Numbered from the stretch's first letter, positions 17,469 through 26,647 are shown. The stretch is DNA of 55,142 nt from Alloyangia mangrovi (GCF_002300555.2 NZ_NTHN02000035.1:1-55142), one strand, 5' to 3'. A program made the numbers and translations. Notes: a model not told the origin generated them from the letters alone.

Positions 17469-18221
17469 TTACGCCCGCGCCTCGTCCATCAGGCGCCGCA
17501 TCTCGGCGATGGCCGGGCCGAGGCCGAGGAAGATCGCCTCGCCGATGAGGAAGTGGCCGATATTGAGCTCGACCACCTCGGGGAAGGCCGCGATGGGTTT
17601 CACCGTGTCGTAGGTCAGCCCGTGGCCGGCGTGGACTTCGAGCCCCAGCGAGTGGGCGAAGGCGGCCATCTCGCGCAGACGCTCGAGTTCGGCATCGCGC
17701 TCCTCGAACTTGCCCTCGGCGTGGAGGTCGCAATAGGCGCCGGTGTGCAGCTCGATCACCTGCGCGCCGATGCGGTGCGCGGCCTCGATCTGCGGCTTGT
17801 CGGGGGCGATGAAGATCGACACCCGGCAGCCCGCCTCGCGCAGCGGCGCGATGAAGTGGGCCAGACGGTTCTCCTCGCGCGCGACTTCGAGCCCGCCCTC
17901 GGTGGTGCGCTCTTCGCGCTTCTCGGGGACGATGCAGACCGCGTGCGGCTTGTGGCGCAGGGCGATGGCCTGCATTTCCTCGGTGGCGGCCATCTCGAAG
18001 TTCAGCGGCACCGAGAGCGTCTCCATCAGCCCGTCGATGTCGGCGTCCGAGATGTGGCGGCGGTCTTCGCGCAGGTGCGCGGTGATGCCATCGGCCCCGG
18101 CCTCTTCGGCGATCTTCGCGGCGCGCAGCGGGTCGGGATAGGCGCTGCCGCGGGCGTTGCGCACGGTGGCGACGTGGTCGATGTTGACGCCCAGTCTCAG
18201 GCGGCCGGCATAGGAAGTCAT
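17469..18221 (-). CDS. pdxJ: Pyridoxine 5'-phosphate synthase
   Basis: A 250-residue PdxJ, the TIM-barrel enzyme that condenses 1-deoxyxylulose 5-phosphate with 3-amino-2-oxopropyl phosphate. [17 protein letters not shown] at the start, [15 protein letters not shown], and [11 protein letters not shown] near the end are the conserved substrate loops. The substrate deoxyxylulose 5-phosphate is shared with the MEP isoprenoid pathway, represented here by ispH. It sits between DUF2062 and acpS. Confidence 0.97.
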   Translation of the reverse strand: MTSYAGRLRLGVNIDHVATVRNARGSAYPDPLRAAKIAEEAGADGITAHLREDRRHISDADIDGLMETLSVPLNFEMAATEEMQAIALRHKPHAVCIVPEKREERTTEGGLEVAREENRLAHFIAPLREAGCRVSIFIAPDKPQIEAAHRIGAQVIELHTGAYCDLHAEGKFEERDAELERLREMAAFAHSLGLEVHAGHGLTYDTVKPIAAFPEVVELNIGHFLIGEAIFLGLGPAIAEMRRLMDEARA

Positions 18222-18266
18222 CGCGTGTCCTCCGGGGGACGATAGGGGGTCTCTTCGCGCCGGACC

Positions 18267-18920
18267 CTAGTCCGCCGCGCCGCCCTCGTCAGCCGCTTTC
18301 TGCTTCTTTTTCAGGGCGGCGAGCTTTTTCTTCAGCGCCCCGCGGCGGCGGTTCTGATAGGCGCGGATGACCGGCACCGAGAGGTAATAGGCCACCAGCC
18401 CGGCAATGATGCCGGGAAGGATGCCGCCGATCAGGTAGGGGTAGAAGACCTCGTGGAAGAAGATCCGCAGGTTGGTCCAGTCGGCAGGGTCCCCGGTGAA
18501 GACCGCGCAGACATTGTGCCAGAGGTCGTGGCCCGCGTAGGTGAACTTGTCGAGCAGCGAGGCGTGATGCGGCGAACGACGGTCGATGCCGAGCAGGAAA
18601 TACCCCAGCTCCAGCGAGACGATGCCGATCGGCACGTAGGTCAGCGGGTTGCCGAAGAAGGTGCCGAGCAGCGCGGCAAGGATATTGCCCCGCACCAGCC
18701 AGGCGATCGCGGCGGCCACGACGAAATGCAGACCGTAGAGCGGGGTGAAGGTGGTGAAGACCCCGGCAAAGATGCCGCGGGCGATCTTTTCAGGCGAATC
18801 GGGAAGCCGGTGCAGGCGGTACTGGACATAACGGGCGGCGCGCCCCCAGCCGCCACGCGGCCAGAAGAATTCGAGCACGGCCCTCCAGACTGGCCGTTTG
18901 TCGCGCCGCTTGAAAACCAA
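18267..18920 (-). CDS. DUF2062 domain-containing membrane protein
   Basis: A 217-residue protein with a cytosolic N-terminus, then GIFAGVFTTFTPLYGLHFVVAAAIAW and GNPLTYVPIGIVSLELG, the two parts of the DUF2062 signature, then a further hydrophobic helix (LIGGILPGIIAGLVAYYL). The tail is strongly basic (RRRGALKKKLAALKKKQK) and should lie in the cytosol. Function unknown; the position between relA/spoT and pdxJ is conserved in the group as far as I recall. Confidence 0.82.
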   Translation of the reverse strand: MVFKRRDKRPVWRAVLEFFWPRGGWGRAARYVQYRLHRLPDSPEKIARGIFAGVFTTFTPLYGLHFVVAAAIAWLVRGNILAALLGTFFGNPLTYVPIGIVSLELGYFLLGIDRRSPHHASLLDKFTYAGHDLWHNVCAVFTGDPADWTNLRIFFHEVFYPYLIGGILPGIIAGLVAYYLSVPVIRAYQNRRRGALKKKLAALKKKQKAADEGGAAD

Positions 18921-18941
18921 TGGCGCCTTTCCCCTTTGTCT

Positions 18942-21080
18942 CTATTCCGCGGCGGCAGGCACGGCCGCCAGGGAGGTATCGCGGTGGCGGCTGACCGAGG
19001 CCACGTCGCTTTCGGCTTCGAGTGCTGACATCAACGAATGGAGATGCTCGGCGTCCCTCAGTTCCACATCTATCTGAAGTCTGAAGAAATCCGGTTTCCG
19101 GTCGATGAAGTGCAGGTCCGAGATATTGGCCCCGCGCTCTCCGATCAAGGTGCAAATGCGCCCCAAGACCCCAGCATCGTTGCCGACCGTAAGGTCAAGG
19201 CTCATGTCATAGGCCGCGGGATGCGTGCCGTCGGCCCAGTGCAGATCGACCCAGCGCTCGGGCTGGTCTTCGTATTTGGCCAACGCTTCGCAGTCGATGG
19301 CGTGCACGAAGACGCCCTTGCCGCGCTTGGTGATGCCGACGATCCGCTCGCCCGGCAGCGGCTGGCAGCAGCGCGCGCGGGTGAAGCCGGTGCCGGGCTC
19401 GAGGCCGATCACCGCGCGTTGCATCTCGACCTCATGCGCGTCCGAGGGCGTGAGGTCGGGGTAGACCGCATGCACCACCTCGCGGGTGGTCAATTCTGCG
19501 CTGCCGAGCCGGGCGAGCAGCTCGTCCGCATCCTCGAGCCGTAGCGTCTTGGCTGCCTTCTCCAGAACCTTGTCGGTGGATTTCTTGCCAACGTGCTCGA
19601 AGGCCGAGCGAGCAAGCTCCTGCCCCAGCTTGATGAAGCGGCCACGACCGGCCTCGCGCAGGGCGCGGCGGATGGCGCTGCGCGCCTTGCCGGTGGTGGC
19701 GATGTCGAGCCATGTGGCCTGCGGGGTCTGCCCCTCGGCGGTGATGATCTCGACCGATTGGCCGTTCTTCAGCCGGGTCCAGAGCGGCACGCGGATTCCG
19801 TCGACCTTGGCACCGACGCAGGCCGAGCCGATGCGGGTGTGGATGGCATAGGCGTAGTCGAGCGGCGTCGCGCCGCGCGGCAGCTTCACCACGTCGCCCT
19901 TGGGCGTGAAGCAGAAGACCTTGTCCGAATACATCTCGAGCTTCACCGCCTCGAGGAATTCGTCGTGATCCTCCTCGGCGTCGAACTGCTCGGTCAGCGA
20001 GGAAATCCACTTGGCGGGATCGACGGCAAAGGGGTTCTCGGAGCGCACGCCGTCCCGGTAGGACCAATGCGCGGCGACGCCGGTCTCGGCGACGTCGTGC
20101 ATCTGGCGGGTGCGGATCTGCACCTCGACGCGCTTGCCGTCGCGGCCCGAGACGGTGGTGTGGATCGAGCGGTAGCCGTTGGATTTCGGCTGGCTGACGT
20201 AGTCCTTGAAGCGGCCCGGCACGGCGCGCCAGCGCTGGTGGATCACGCCGAGCGCGCGGTAGGTGTCCATCTCGCTCCGGGTGATGACCCGGAAGCCGTA
20301 GATGTCGGACAGGCGCGAGAAGCCCATGCCCTTTTCCTGCATCTTGCGCCAGATCGAGTAGGGCTTCTTGGCTCGACCGAAGACCTCGGCCTCGATCTGC
20401 GCCTCTTCCAGTTCGTGCCGCATGTCGCCGGTGATCCGGTGGATCACGTCGCCGGCTTCCTTCTGCAGGTTGATGAAGCGGCGGATGATCGAGGCACGCC
20501 CCTCGGGGTTGAGCACCCGGAAGGCCAGGTCCTCGAGCTCTTCGCGCATCCACTGCATGCCCATCCGGCCGGCAAGCGGCGCGTAGATGTCCATGGTCTC
20601 ACGCGCCTTCTGCACCTGTTTCTCGGGGCGCATGGCCTTGATGGTGCGCATGTTGTGCAGGCGGTCGGCGAGCTTGACAAGGATCACCCGCAGGTCGCGG
20701 GACATCGCCATGAAGAGCTTGCGGAAGTTCTCGGCCTGCTTGGTCTCGGACGAGGAGAGCTGCAGGTTGGTCAGCTTGGTGACCCCATCGACCAGATCCG
20801 CCACCTCGGTGCCGAAGCGATCCGCAACATCCTGATACGAGGCGCGGGTGTCCTCGATCGTGTCGTGCAGAAGGGCGGTGATGATCGTCGCGTCGTCGAG
20901 TTGCTGCTCGGTCAGGATGGCGGCAACCGCAACGGGATGTGTGAAGTACAGCTCGCCCGAATGGCGATACTGCCCCTCATGCATCCGCAGGCCGTAATCA
21001 TAGGCCTCGCGGATCAGCTTCTCGTTGGTCTTCGGGTTGTAGTTGCGGACCAGTGCAACGAGGTCTTCCGCCGCGATCAT
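18942..21080 (-). CDS. relA/spoT: Bifunctional (p)ppGpp synthetase/hydrolase (Rsh)
   Basis: A 712-residue long RSH protein. The N-terminal HD hydrolase has THPV (His48) and ALLHDTIEDT (His72-Asp73). The synthetase domain includes YSIWRKMQEKGM, DIYGFRVIT and GYRSIHTTV. A TGS domain follows (FTPKGDVVKLPRGATPLDYAY) and a C-terminal ACT domain ends the protein. As the HD residues are intact, both making and breaking of (p)ppGpp are expected; most alphaproteobacteria rely on one such enzyme. It follows rpoZ by 40 bases, and omega is itself a ppGpp contact subunit of RNA polymerase. Confidence 0.97.
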   Translation of the reverse strand: MIAAEDLVALVRNYNPKTNEKLIREAYDYGLRMHEGQYRHSGELYFTHPVAVAAILTEQQLDDATIITALLHDTIEDTRASYQDVADRFGTEVADLVDGVTKLTNLQLSSSETKQAENFRKLFMAMSRDLRVILVKLADRLHNMRTIKAMRPEKQVQKARETMDIYAPLAGRMGMQWMREELEDLAFRVLNPEGRASIIRRFINLQKEAGDVIHRITGDMRHELEEAQIEAEVFGRAKKPYSIWRKMQEKGMGFSRLSDIYGFRVITRSEMDTYRALGVIHQRWRAVPGRFKDYVSQPKSNGYRSIHTTVSGRDGKRVEVQIRTRQMHDVAETGVAAHWSYRDGVRSENPFAVDPAKWISSLTEQFDAEEDHDEFLEAVKLEMYSDKVFCFTPKGDVVKLPRGATPLDYAYAIHTRIGSACVGAKVDGIRVPLWTRLKNGQSVEIITAEGQTPQATWLDIATTGKARSAIRRALREAGRGRFIKLGQELARSAFEHVGKKSTDKVLEKAAKTLRLEDADELLARLGSAELTTREVVHAVYPDLTPSDAHEVEMQRAVIGLEPGTGFTRARCCQPLPGERIVGITKRGKGVFVHAIDCEALAKYEDQPERWVDLHWADGTHPAAYDMSLDLTVGNDAGVLGRICTLIGERGANISDLHFIDRKPDFFRLQIDVELRDAEHLHSLMSALEAESDVASVSRHRDTSLAAVPAAAE

Positions 21081-21120
21081 GGGCGCCTATCCTTACGCTG
21101 GCCCGCTACAAGCGAGCCTC

Positions 21121-21474
21121 TCAGCTCTCTCCTTGCGCTTCCATCAGGGCGCGCAGGAGCTTTTCTTCCGACATGTCGTCATCGGCGGGCTTGTCCTGCT
21201 CGGCACCCATGAGAAGCGCCATGCTGTCCTCTTCGGGCTCGTCGACCTCGATCTGGGTCTGGTGCGACTCGATCAGGCGTTCGCGCAGCTCGTCAGCCGA
21301 CTGGGTTTCCTCGGCGATTTCGCGCAGGGCGACCACCGGGTTCTTGTCGTTGTCGCGATCGACGGTGATCGGCGCACCCGAAGCGACTTCGCGCGCCCGA
21401 TGGGACGCGAGCATAACCAGCTCGAAGCGGTTGGGAACCTTGTCGACGCAGTCTTCTACCGTGACGCGGGCCAT
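21121..21474 (-). CDS. rpoZ: DNA-directed RNA polymerase omega subunit
   Basis: A 117-residue omega. The N-terminus [28 protein letters not shown] is the typical beta-prime binding core, followed by VALREIAEE. The C-terminal half is acidic and longer than the E. coli protein, as usual in alphaproteobacteria. The coding order is rpoZ then relA/spoT, probably one transcript starting in the roughly 100 bases upstream of 21474. Confidence 0.96.
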   Translation of the reverse strand: MARVTVEDCVDKVPNRFELVMLASHRAREVASGAPITVDRDNDKNPVVALREIAEETQSADELRERLIESHQTQIEVDEPEEDSMALLMGAEQDKPADDDMSEEKLLRALMEAQGES

Positions 21475-21572
21475 GAGCGTTTCACCTTCGGTTGACCGTA
21501 AGAAATGAGACTCCTACCGCGACGCTTGAGGATTGACAAGCGCAAACGCGGCGTTCCATCGGAGCGGCTCGG

Positions 21573-22160
21573 TCACATTGGAACGACCTCGGCGTGGGCC
21601 TCCTCGGGGAGGGCGTCGCAAAGTTCCTGCGCGGTCAGCCTGAGAATTGGGTGACGCCAATTAGCGGCAATTTCGCAAAGGGGAACAAGGACAAAGGCAC
21701 GGTCCTGCAATCTCGGATGCGGCAGAATGAGCTCTGGGGGAGTCATCGCCGTTTGTTTCTCTTGAGCAATTTCCCGCCATTGCGTCTGAGTTGCCTCATC
21801 CGGCATCACGAGTTCGCCAGCAGCAAGCAGATCGAGATCGAGCGTCCGGCTGCCCCAGCGTCGCTCTCTTTCGCGGCCGAACTGCGCCTCGACGCGGTGC
21901 AGTGCAGCAAGCATGGAGGCGGGATCCGCGGGCCCGCTCACCATGGCGCAGGCGTTGCAATAGTTCGGCCCGAATCCTGCAGGGAAACAAGGTGTTGCGT
22001 AGAAGCGACTGACCTTCTCGATCCTATATCCCTCGCGCGCTAGAGCGGCGAGCGCGGCCTGCAGCGTTTGCAGCGGTGTCCCGGCCTCCGACGGCAAGTT
22101 TGCACCCAGGGCAATCAGGAAATTCTTACGTAAACCCAACCTTACACTATCCTTCTGCAT
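21573..22160 (-). CDS. folK: 2-amino-4-hydroxy-6-hydroxymethyldihydropteridine diphosphokinase
   Basis: A 195-residue HPPK of folate synthesis, transferring pyrophosphate from ATP to the pterin alcohol. Marks are FLIALGANL at the start, FYATPCFPAGFGPNYCNACAMV, RRWGSRTLDLDLL (the family signature with the metal-binding Asp pair) and LPHPRLQDRAFVLVPL. The first 12 residues are an unusual extension that could be trimmed if translation starts further in. It is minus-strand and separate from rpoZ by about 100 bases. Confidence 0.94.
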   Translation of the reverse strand: MQKDSVRLGLRKNFLIALGANLPSEAGTPLQTLQAALAALAREGYRIEKVSRFYATPCFPAGFGPNYCNACAMVSGPADPASMLAALHRVEAQFGRERERRWGSRTLDLDLLAAGELVMPDEATQTQWREIAQEKQTAMTPPELILPHPRLQDRAFVLVPLCEIAANWRHPILRLTAQELCDALPEEAHAEVVPM

Positions 22161-22273
22161 ATATTGCGCTGCTTGAAAAGCTGCCTGAAAGGCTTACTCT
22201 CATAGCAGGGTGCCTCATTATTCCATTTTTCCACTCACGGATCCGGCGCCCCGATTGCTCGAAAGGACATTTG
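22161..22273. promoter_or_regulatory. Divergent promoter region folK / NYN gene
   Basis: This 113-base gap has visibly lower G+C than the genes around it, with AT-rich patches (catatatt, cattattcc). It must hold the folK and NYN-gene promoters. A GAAAGGA ribosome site for the NYN gene lies at its right end. I cannot fix the boxes. Confidence 0.5.
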
Positions 22274-22846
22274 ATGTTTTACAAGGACGAACGGTTGGCG
22301 CTGTTCATTGACGGGTCGAACCTGTATGCAGCCGCCAAAGCCCTCGGCTTCGACATCGACTACAAGCTGCTCAGACAAGAATTCGTGCGTCGCGGCAAGA
22401 TGGTGCGCGCATTCTATTACACTGCGCTCCTCGAAAACGACGAATACTCGCCGATCCGTCCGCTGGTGGACTGGCTGCACTACAACGGCTTCACCATGGT
22501 GACCAAGCCCGCGAAGGAATACACCGACGCGCAGGGCCGCCGTAAGGTGAAGGGAAACATGGACATCGAGCTGACCGTCGATGCCATGGAACTGGCGCCG
22601 CGCGTCGATCACATCGTGTTGTTCTCTGGGGATGGAGACTTCCGGCCGCTGATCGAAAGCCTGCAGCGTCAAGGCGTTCGCGTCTCGGTCGTCTCGACGA
22701 TCCGCAGCCAGCCGCCGATGATCGCCGACGAGCTGCGCCGTCAGGCCGACAACTTCATCGAGCTCGACGAACTGCGCGAAGTGATCGGCCGCCCTCCGCG
22801 TGAGCAGCAGGCGGAGCGCAACTTCGAGGTTGCCAACGGGAACTGA
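22274..22846 (+). CDS. NYN domain (LabA/DUF88) protein
   Basis: A 190-residue protein of the LabA/DUF88 branch of the NYN nuclease fold. Acidic sites typical of the PIN-like pocket are visible: ALFIDGSNLYAAAKALG near the start, GNMDIELTVDAMELA in the middle and LFSGDGDFRPLI before VSVVSTIRSQPPMIADELRRQADNFIEL. An RNA-directed nuclease role is inferred; proteins like this are common single-copy genes in alphaproteobacteria, and nothing beside it suggests a toxin-antitoxin or defence system. GAAAGGA supports ATG 22274. Confidence 0.85.
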   Translation: MFYKDERLALFIDGSNLYAAAKALGFDIDYKLLRQEFVRRGKMVRAFYYTALLENDEYSPIRPLVDWLHYNGFTMVTKPAKEYTDAQGRRKVKGNMDIELTVDAMELAPRVDHIVLFSGDGDFRPLIESLQRQGVRVSVVSTIRSQPPMIADELRRQADNFIELDELREVIGRPPREQQAERNFEVANGN

Positions 22847-22900
22847 TCCCTTGGTGCCTTCCAAGGCAGGCGGATCTTATGGGGATGAGGTCCGCCGCCC

Positions 22901-23341
22901 ATGCTAGGTGAGGCTGCCAGCTACGGCGGCCTCTTCGTCGCGGCTTTCGGAGCCGCGACCATCCTGCCGTTCCAGTCAGAACTTATCTTCGTCGGCTTAC
23001 AGCTCGGCTCGAACCTGCCGATCTGGGCTTTGGTGCTCGTGGCGAGCATCGGCAACACGCTCGGTTCGGTGGTAAATTACACCCTCGGCGTCGGGCTCGA
23101 GCATTTCCGCCATCGCCGCTGGTTTCCCGTCACCGAGGCGCAGCTGGAGCGCGCGCAGCGCTGGTACGCCAAATGGGGCATCTGGTCGCTGCTGCTGAGC
23201 TGGGCACCCCTGGGCGACGGCTTCACCGTGGTCGCGGGGATCATGCGCACTCCGCTCTGGCTCTTCGTGCTGCTCGTCGCGGTGGCAAAGACCGGACGGT
23301 ACATCATTCTCGCCTGGCTGACCGCCGCGACCCTGGGCTGA
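22901..23341 (+). CDS. YqaA family membrane protein (DedA-like)
   Basis: A 146-residue membrane protein with about four helices. [20 protein letters not shown] and [15 protein letters not shown] match the YqaA/DedA (VTT) fold, and [20 protein letters not shown] matches its re-entrant region. The wider family is linked to lipid movement and membrane homeostasis; this member's role is not known. It lies between the NYN gene and ispH on the same strand. Confidence 0.85.
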   Translation: MLGEAASYGGLFVAAFGAATILPFQSELIFVGLQLGSNLPIWALVLVASIGNTLGSVVNYTLGVGLEHFRHRRWFPVTEAQLERAQRWYAKWGIWSLLLSWAPLGDGFTVVAGIMRTPLWLFVLLVAVAKTGRYIILAWLTAATLG

Positions 23342-23409
23342 GCCTCTGGACCCGCGCGTGCAGAGCCACTAGGTCTGAGGAAACAGCAGACGCACCGGTG
23401 ACCCAAGCC

Positions 23410-24361
23410 ATGACCAAAGCCCCTCTCACCCTCTATCTCGCCGCACCGCGCGGGTTCTGCGCCGGTGTCGACCGGGCGATCAAGATCGTCGAGATGGCAC
23501 TCGAGAAATGGGGGGGCGCCGGTCTACGTGCGGCACGAGATCGTGCACAACAAGTTCGTTGTCGACGGGCTGCGCGACAAGGGTGCGGTCTTTGTCGAGG
23601 AGCTCGAAGACTGCCCGCCGGACCGGCCGGTGATCTTCTCTGCCCATGGCGTGCCCAAGGCGGTGCCAGCCGAGGCGGCGCGGCGCGAGATGGTCTACGT
23701 CGATGCGACCTGCCCGCTGGTCTCGAAGGTGCACATCGAGGCCGCCCGTCATCACGAGAACGGGCTGCAGATGATCATGATCGGCCACGAGGGCCACCCC
23801 GAGACCGTCGGCACCATGGGCCAGCTCCCCGAGGGCGAGGTGCTGCTGGTCGAGACCGTCGCCGACGTGGCAACGGTCGAGGTGCGCGATGCCGACAAGC
23901 TCGCCTTCGTGACCCAGACCACGCTCTCGGTCGACGACACGGTGGACATCGTCGCGGCGCTGCGCGACCGCTTCCCGGCCATCGTCGGCCCGCACAAGGA
24001 AGACATCTGCTACGCCACCACCAACCGCCAGGAGGCGGTGAAGGCCATCGCGCCGGATTGCGATGCGCTGCTGGTGGTCGGTGCGCCCAACTCCTCGAAC
24101 TCCAAGCGGCTGGTCGAGGTGGCACGTAAGGCGGGCTGCTCCTACGCCCAGCTTGTCCAGCGCGCCGAGGACATCGACTGGCGCGCGCTCGAGGGCATCC
24201 GCGCGGTCGGCGTCACCGCCGGCGCCTCGGCTCCCGAGGTGCTGATCGACGAGGTGGTCGCGGCCTTCGGAGCCCGCTTCGACATGACCGTCGAGAAGGT
24301 CGAGACCGCGCAGGAGAACGTCGAGTTCAAGGTGCCGCGCGTTCTGCGTGTGTCGGCGTGA
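23410..24361 (+). pseudogene. ispH: 4-hydroxy-3-methylbut-2-enyl diphosphate reductase (IspH), frame broken by one extra G
   Basis: IspH, the last MEP-pathway enzyme, making IPP and DMAPP with a [4Fe-4S] cluster. The first frame (ATG 23410, or GTG 23398) reads [17 protein letters not shown] with the first cluster Cys. The second frame holds [12 protein letters not shown] (second Cys), the substrate loop [36 protein letters not shown] (third Cys) and SNSKRLVEV. They join at seven G (23510-23516); six restores a complete protein of about 316 residues. As ispH is normally essential, the break is most likely a sequence error. Its stop overlaps the next gene (GTGA). Confidence 0.9.
23510..23516. 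repeat. Seven-G tract at the ispH frame break
   Basis: Run of seven G. Six would read [16 protein letters not shown], the expected IspH sequence after helix 1. Confidence 0.9.
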
Positions 24362-24750
24362 TTCTTCCCAGGCTCTCGCTTGCCCTGCTGCCGCAGGACC
24401 ACGCCATAGTGCGCTTGCCCGCGGGCGCCGCCTTTCCGGACTGGACCGGCGACGAGGGCTGCGTCAGCCTTACCCGCGCGCCGGACGAGCTGTCGGTGGT
24501 TTGCCCCGCCGCCGCCGTGCCCGAGGGGACCGAGGGGAGCTTCGGCTGGCGGGCCTTCCGGGTCGACACGCTGGCGGGGCTCGACGAGCCAGGGGTTGTG
24601 CTGGCGGCGGTGAAGCCGCTCTCCGAGGCGGGGCTGGGTGTTTTCGTGATCTCGACCTTCCTGCGCGACTACCTTCTGGTGAACGGCCCACAGCTCGATG
24701 CGGCGCGGGAGTTGCTCGAAGCCGAAGGGCACCAGGTCACCCCCGTCTGA
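24358..24750 (+). CDS. ACT domain-containing protein
   Basis: A 130-residue protein with two ACT-like halves (COG3603 type): [16 protein letters not shown] and [12 protein letters not shown] in the first, [12 protein letters not shown] and [17 protein letters not shown] in the second. Such proteins bind amino acids or other small ligands; no ligand is known here. It starts at GTG 24358, sharing bases with the ispH stop, so its translation is tied to ispH. Confidence 0.82.
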   Translation: MILPRLSLALLPQDHAIVRLPAGAAFPDWTGDEGCVSLTRAPDELSVVCPAAAVPEGTEGSFGWRAFRVDTLAGLDEPGVVLAAVKPLSEAGLGVFVISTFLRDYLLVNGPQLDAARELLEAEGHQVTPV

Positions 24751-24832
24751 AAGCCCGTCCGGACCTGTCTTCGTTGACAGCGGCCGGGCGATCGGAAACC
24801 TTGCGGCGAAAACACGCGCAGGAGGAGAGACC

Positions 24833-24868
24833 ATGCCCCGCCCAACCCTTTCGCGGAGCCGCGCATGA
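24833..24868 (+). CDS. Possible 11-codon leader ORF before DUF3429
   Basis: An ATG at 24833 follows a very strong ribosome site (GGAGGAGAGACC) and reads MPRPTLSRSRA then TGA. The TGA overlaps the ATG of the DUF3429 gene (gcATGAgc), whose own upstream bases (cgcggagccgcgc) contain no ribosome site. The arrangement looks like a translated leader that delivers ribosomes to the next gene. No run of a regulatory amino acid is seen. The alternative is that the ribosome site simply serves a misjudged start. Confidence 0.5.
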   Translation: MPRPTLSRSRA

Positions 24869-25317
24869 GCTCCGTGCCCCGCGCTCCGATGTTCCTCGCG
24901 CTCGCCGGGCTGCTGCCCTTCCTCTGGTCGGTGGCCACCCATTTTAACGGCGCGCTCTACGACTGGTCCCTGGCCCATCTCGGAAGCCGCTTCGTCGCGC
25001 CTTACCTGCAGCTCTCCTACGGCACGGTGATCCTCGGCTTCATGTCAGGCGTGCTCTGGGGATTTGCCACCAAGGCCGGCGGGAGCAAGGCGACCGCGGC
25101 CTATGCGCTGTCGGTTCTGCCCGCGCTCTGGGCCTTCTTCATGGTCGGTGGCGGGCCGGTGGCGGCCGCGACCAACCTCGTCTTCGGGTTCCTCGGCCTG
25201 CTGCTGCTCGACGCCTTCTTCCAGCTCTGGAACCTGACCCCGCGCTGGTGGCTGGCGCTGCGCGTGCCGCTGACCGCGGTGGTCGTCGCCTGCCTGTCGG
25301 TCGAGGCCTTCCTGTGA
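24865..25317 (+). CDS. DUF3429 domain-containing membrane protein
   Basis: A 150-residue polytopic protein with about four or five helices. PYLQLSYGTVILGFMSGVLWG is the DUF3429 mark, and LWNLTPRWWLALRVPLTAVVVACL closes it. Function unknown. The ATG at 24865 overlaps a small leader ORF and has no ribosome site of its own. Confidence 0.78.
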   Translation: MSSVPRAPMFLALAGLLPFLWSVATHFNGALYDWSLAHLGSRFVAPYLQLSYGTVILGFMSGVLWGFATKAGGSKATAAYALSVLPALWAFFMVGGGPVAAATNLVFGFLGLLLLDAFFQLWNLTPRWWLALRVPLTAVVVACLSVEAFL

Positions 25318-25428
25318 GCGGAAAGGGGCATGCGGCGGCCCGGACGGGACATGCCGTCGCGATGGTCCCCCGCGGCGAGGGGTGCGGGCTTGACGGCACC
25401 TCGGCGCCATGGCTTAGCGTGCTCGCCC

Positions 25429-25881
25429 ATGGCTGACCTATATGCATATACCGACGGAGCTTGCTCCGGCAATCCCGGCCCCGGGGGCTGGGGCGTTCTC
25501 ATGCGCGCGATGGAGGGCGAAACCGTCGCCAAGGAGCGCGAGCTCAACGGCGGCGAGGCGGAGACCACCAACAACCGCATGGAGTTGATGGCGGCGATCA
25601 GCGCGCTCGAGGCGCTGTCGCGCCCGTCGAAGATCACCGTCGTCACCGACAGTGCCTACGTGAAGAATGGCGTCACCGGCTGGATCCACGGCTGGAAGCG
25701 CAACGGCTGGAAGACTGCCGCCAAGAAGCCGGTGAAGAACGCCGAGCTCTGGATGCGCCTCGACGAGGCGCAGAAACGCCACGACGTCACCTGGGAATGG
25801 GTCAAGGGCCACGCCGGCCACCCCGAGAACGAGCGCGCCGACGAGCTGGCGCGGGCCGGCATGGCCCCGTTCAAGGGCTGA
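25429..25881 (+). CDS. rnhA: Ribonuclease HI
   Basis: A 150-residue RNase HI that degrades the RNA strand of RNA-DNA hybrids. The catalytic acids are Asp9 ([17 protein letters not shown]), Glu52 ([13 protein letters not shown]), Asp74 ([11 protein letters not shown]) and the Asp of ENERADELA near the end. The basic helix region [17 protein letters not shown] is present. Start 25429 ([10 protein letters not shown]) fits the family; the longer frame is not supported. It is followed six bases later by the TRIC-like gene. Confidence 0.97.
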   Translation: MADLYAYTDGACSGNPGPGGWGVLMRAMEGETVAKERELNGGEAETTNNRMELMAAISALEALSRPSKITVVTDSAYVKNGVTGWIHGWKRNGWKTAAKKPVKNAELWMRLDEAQKRHDVTWEWVKGHAGHPENERADELARAGMAPFKG

Positions 25882-25886
25882 GGCAG

Positions 25887-26510
25887 GTGAGCCCGCTCGT
25901 CCTTCTCGACTACGCCTCGGTGCTGATCTTCGCCCTCACGGGGGCGCTGGTCGCCAGCCGGGCGCAGCTCGACGTGGTGGGCTTTGCCTTCCTTGCGTGC
26001 CTGACCGCGGTCGGCGGCGGCACCACGCGCGATCTGCTGCTCGACCGTCACCCGGTGTTCTGGATCGCCCAGCCCACCTATCTCGCCATTGCCTGCGCCG
26101 CCGCGCTGCTGGTCTTCTTCACCGCGCACCGGCTCGAGAGCCGGGCCAAGGCAATCCTCTGGCTCGACGCCGCGGCGCTCTCGGTGGCGGTGGCCGCCGG
26201 CAGCAGCATCGCCAAGGACGAGGGCGCGGCCTGGGGCGTGGTGCTGGTGATGGGGGTGATGACCGGCTGCCTCGGCGGGCTGATGCGCGACGTGGTGGCC
26301 AACGAGGTGCCGCTCCTGCTGAAACAGGGCGAGCCCTATGCCACCTGCGCGCTCTGCGGCGCGCTGGCTCTGCTGGTGGCCGGCTGGCTGGGCCTGCCGC
26401 CTTTCTCCGCCGCGCTGGTTTGCGCCGGGGTAACCTTTGCCCTGCGCGCCTCGGCATTGGCCTTTGGCTGGGGCATCCCGGTCTACAAGTCGCGCCCGCC
26501 GCGGGCCTGA
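25887..26510 (+). CDS. Trimeric intracellular cation channel family protein (UPF0126/YadS)
   Basis: A 207-residue membrane protein made of two three-helix repeats. ALTGALVASRAQLD and TAVGGGTTRDLLLDRHPVFW are in repeat one; VMGVMTGCLGGLMRDVVANEVPLLL is the equivalent in repeat two, the double glycine-rich motif of the TRIC/UPF0126 family (potassium-permeable channels where tested). It starts at GTG 25887 with GAGGCAG just upstream; no better ATG is available. It ends just before a 3'-end element. Confidence 0.88.
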   Translation: MSPLVLLDYASVLIFALTGALVASRAQLDVVGFAFLACLTAVGGGTTRDLLLDRHPVFWIAQPTYLAIACAAALLVFFTAHRLESRAKAILWLDAAALSVAVAAGSSIAKDEGAAWGVVLVMGVMTGCLGGLMRDVVANEVPLLLKQGEPYATCALCGALALLVAGWLGLPPFSAALVCAGVTFALRASALAFGWGIPVYKSRPPRA

Positions 26511-26520
26511 CGCCCGTCCC

Positions 26521-26572
26521 CTTCTTCTCTTTCGAAATACGCCGGGGAGCGCGAGGGCAGCGCCCCTCGCTC
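26521..26572 (+). repeat. 3'-end element variant A4
   Basis: Ten bases after the TRIC-gene stop: CTTCTTCTCTTTCGAAATAC then GCCGGGG, then a hairpin of GCGAG/CTCGC with the same inner GGGC-AGC-GCCC as the other copies. It is a diverged relative of copies A1-A3. It faces copy A2, which belongs to the convergent aminotransferase gene. Confidence 0.65.
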
Positions 26573-26584
26573 TTGTCGCATGGA

Positions 26585-26647
26585 AGGGGCGCTGCCCCTC
26601 TTGCCGCTGCGCGGCAATTCACCCCGGGATATTTTGACCTAGAAGAA
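26585..26647 (-). repeat. 3'-end element copy A2
   Basis: Read on the minus strand this starts 12 bases after the aminotransferase stop: TTCTTCTAGGTCAA, AATATCCCGGGG, then hairpin 1 TTGCCGC-GCA-GCGGCAA (26601-26617) and hairpin 2 AGGGGC-AGC-GCCCCT (26585-26599). Core blocks match copies A1 and A3 almost base for base, while hairpin 1 differs but stays paired. Confidence 0.8.

Noticed and set aside
22274-22846. NYN-domain nuclease as a defence or toxin component
   Set aside because: No antitoxin, HEPN, helicase or mobile gene beside it; the LabA-like family is widespread as a single chromosomal gene.
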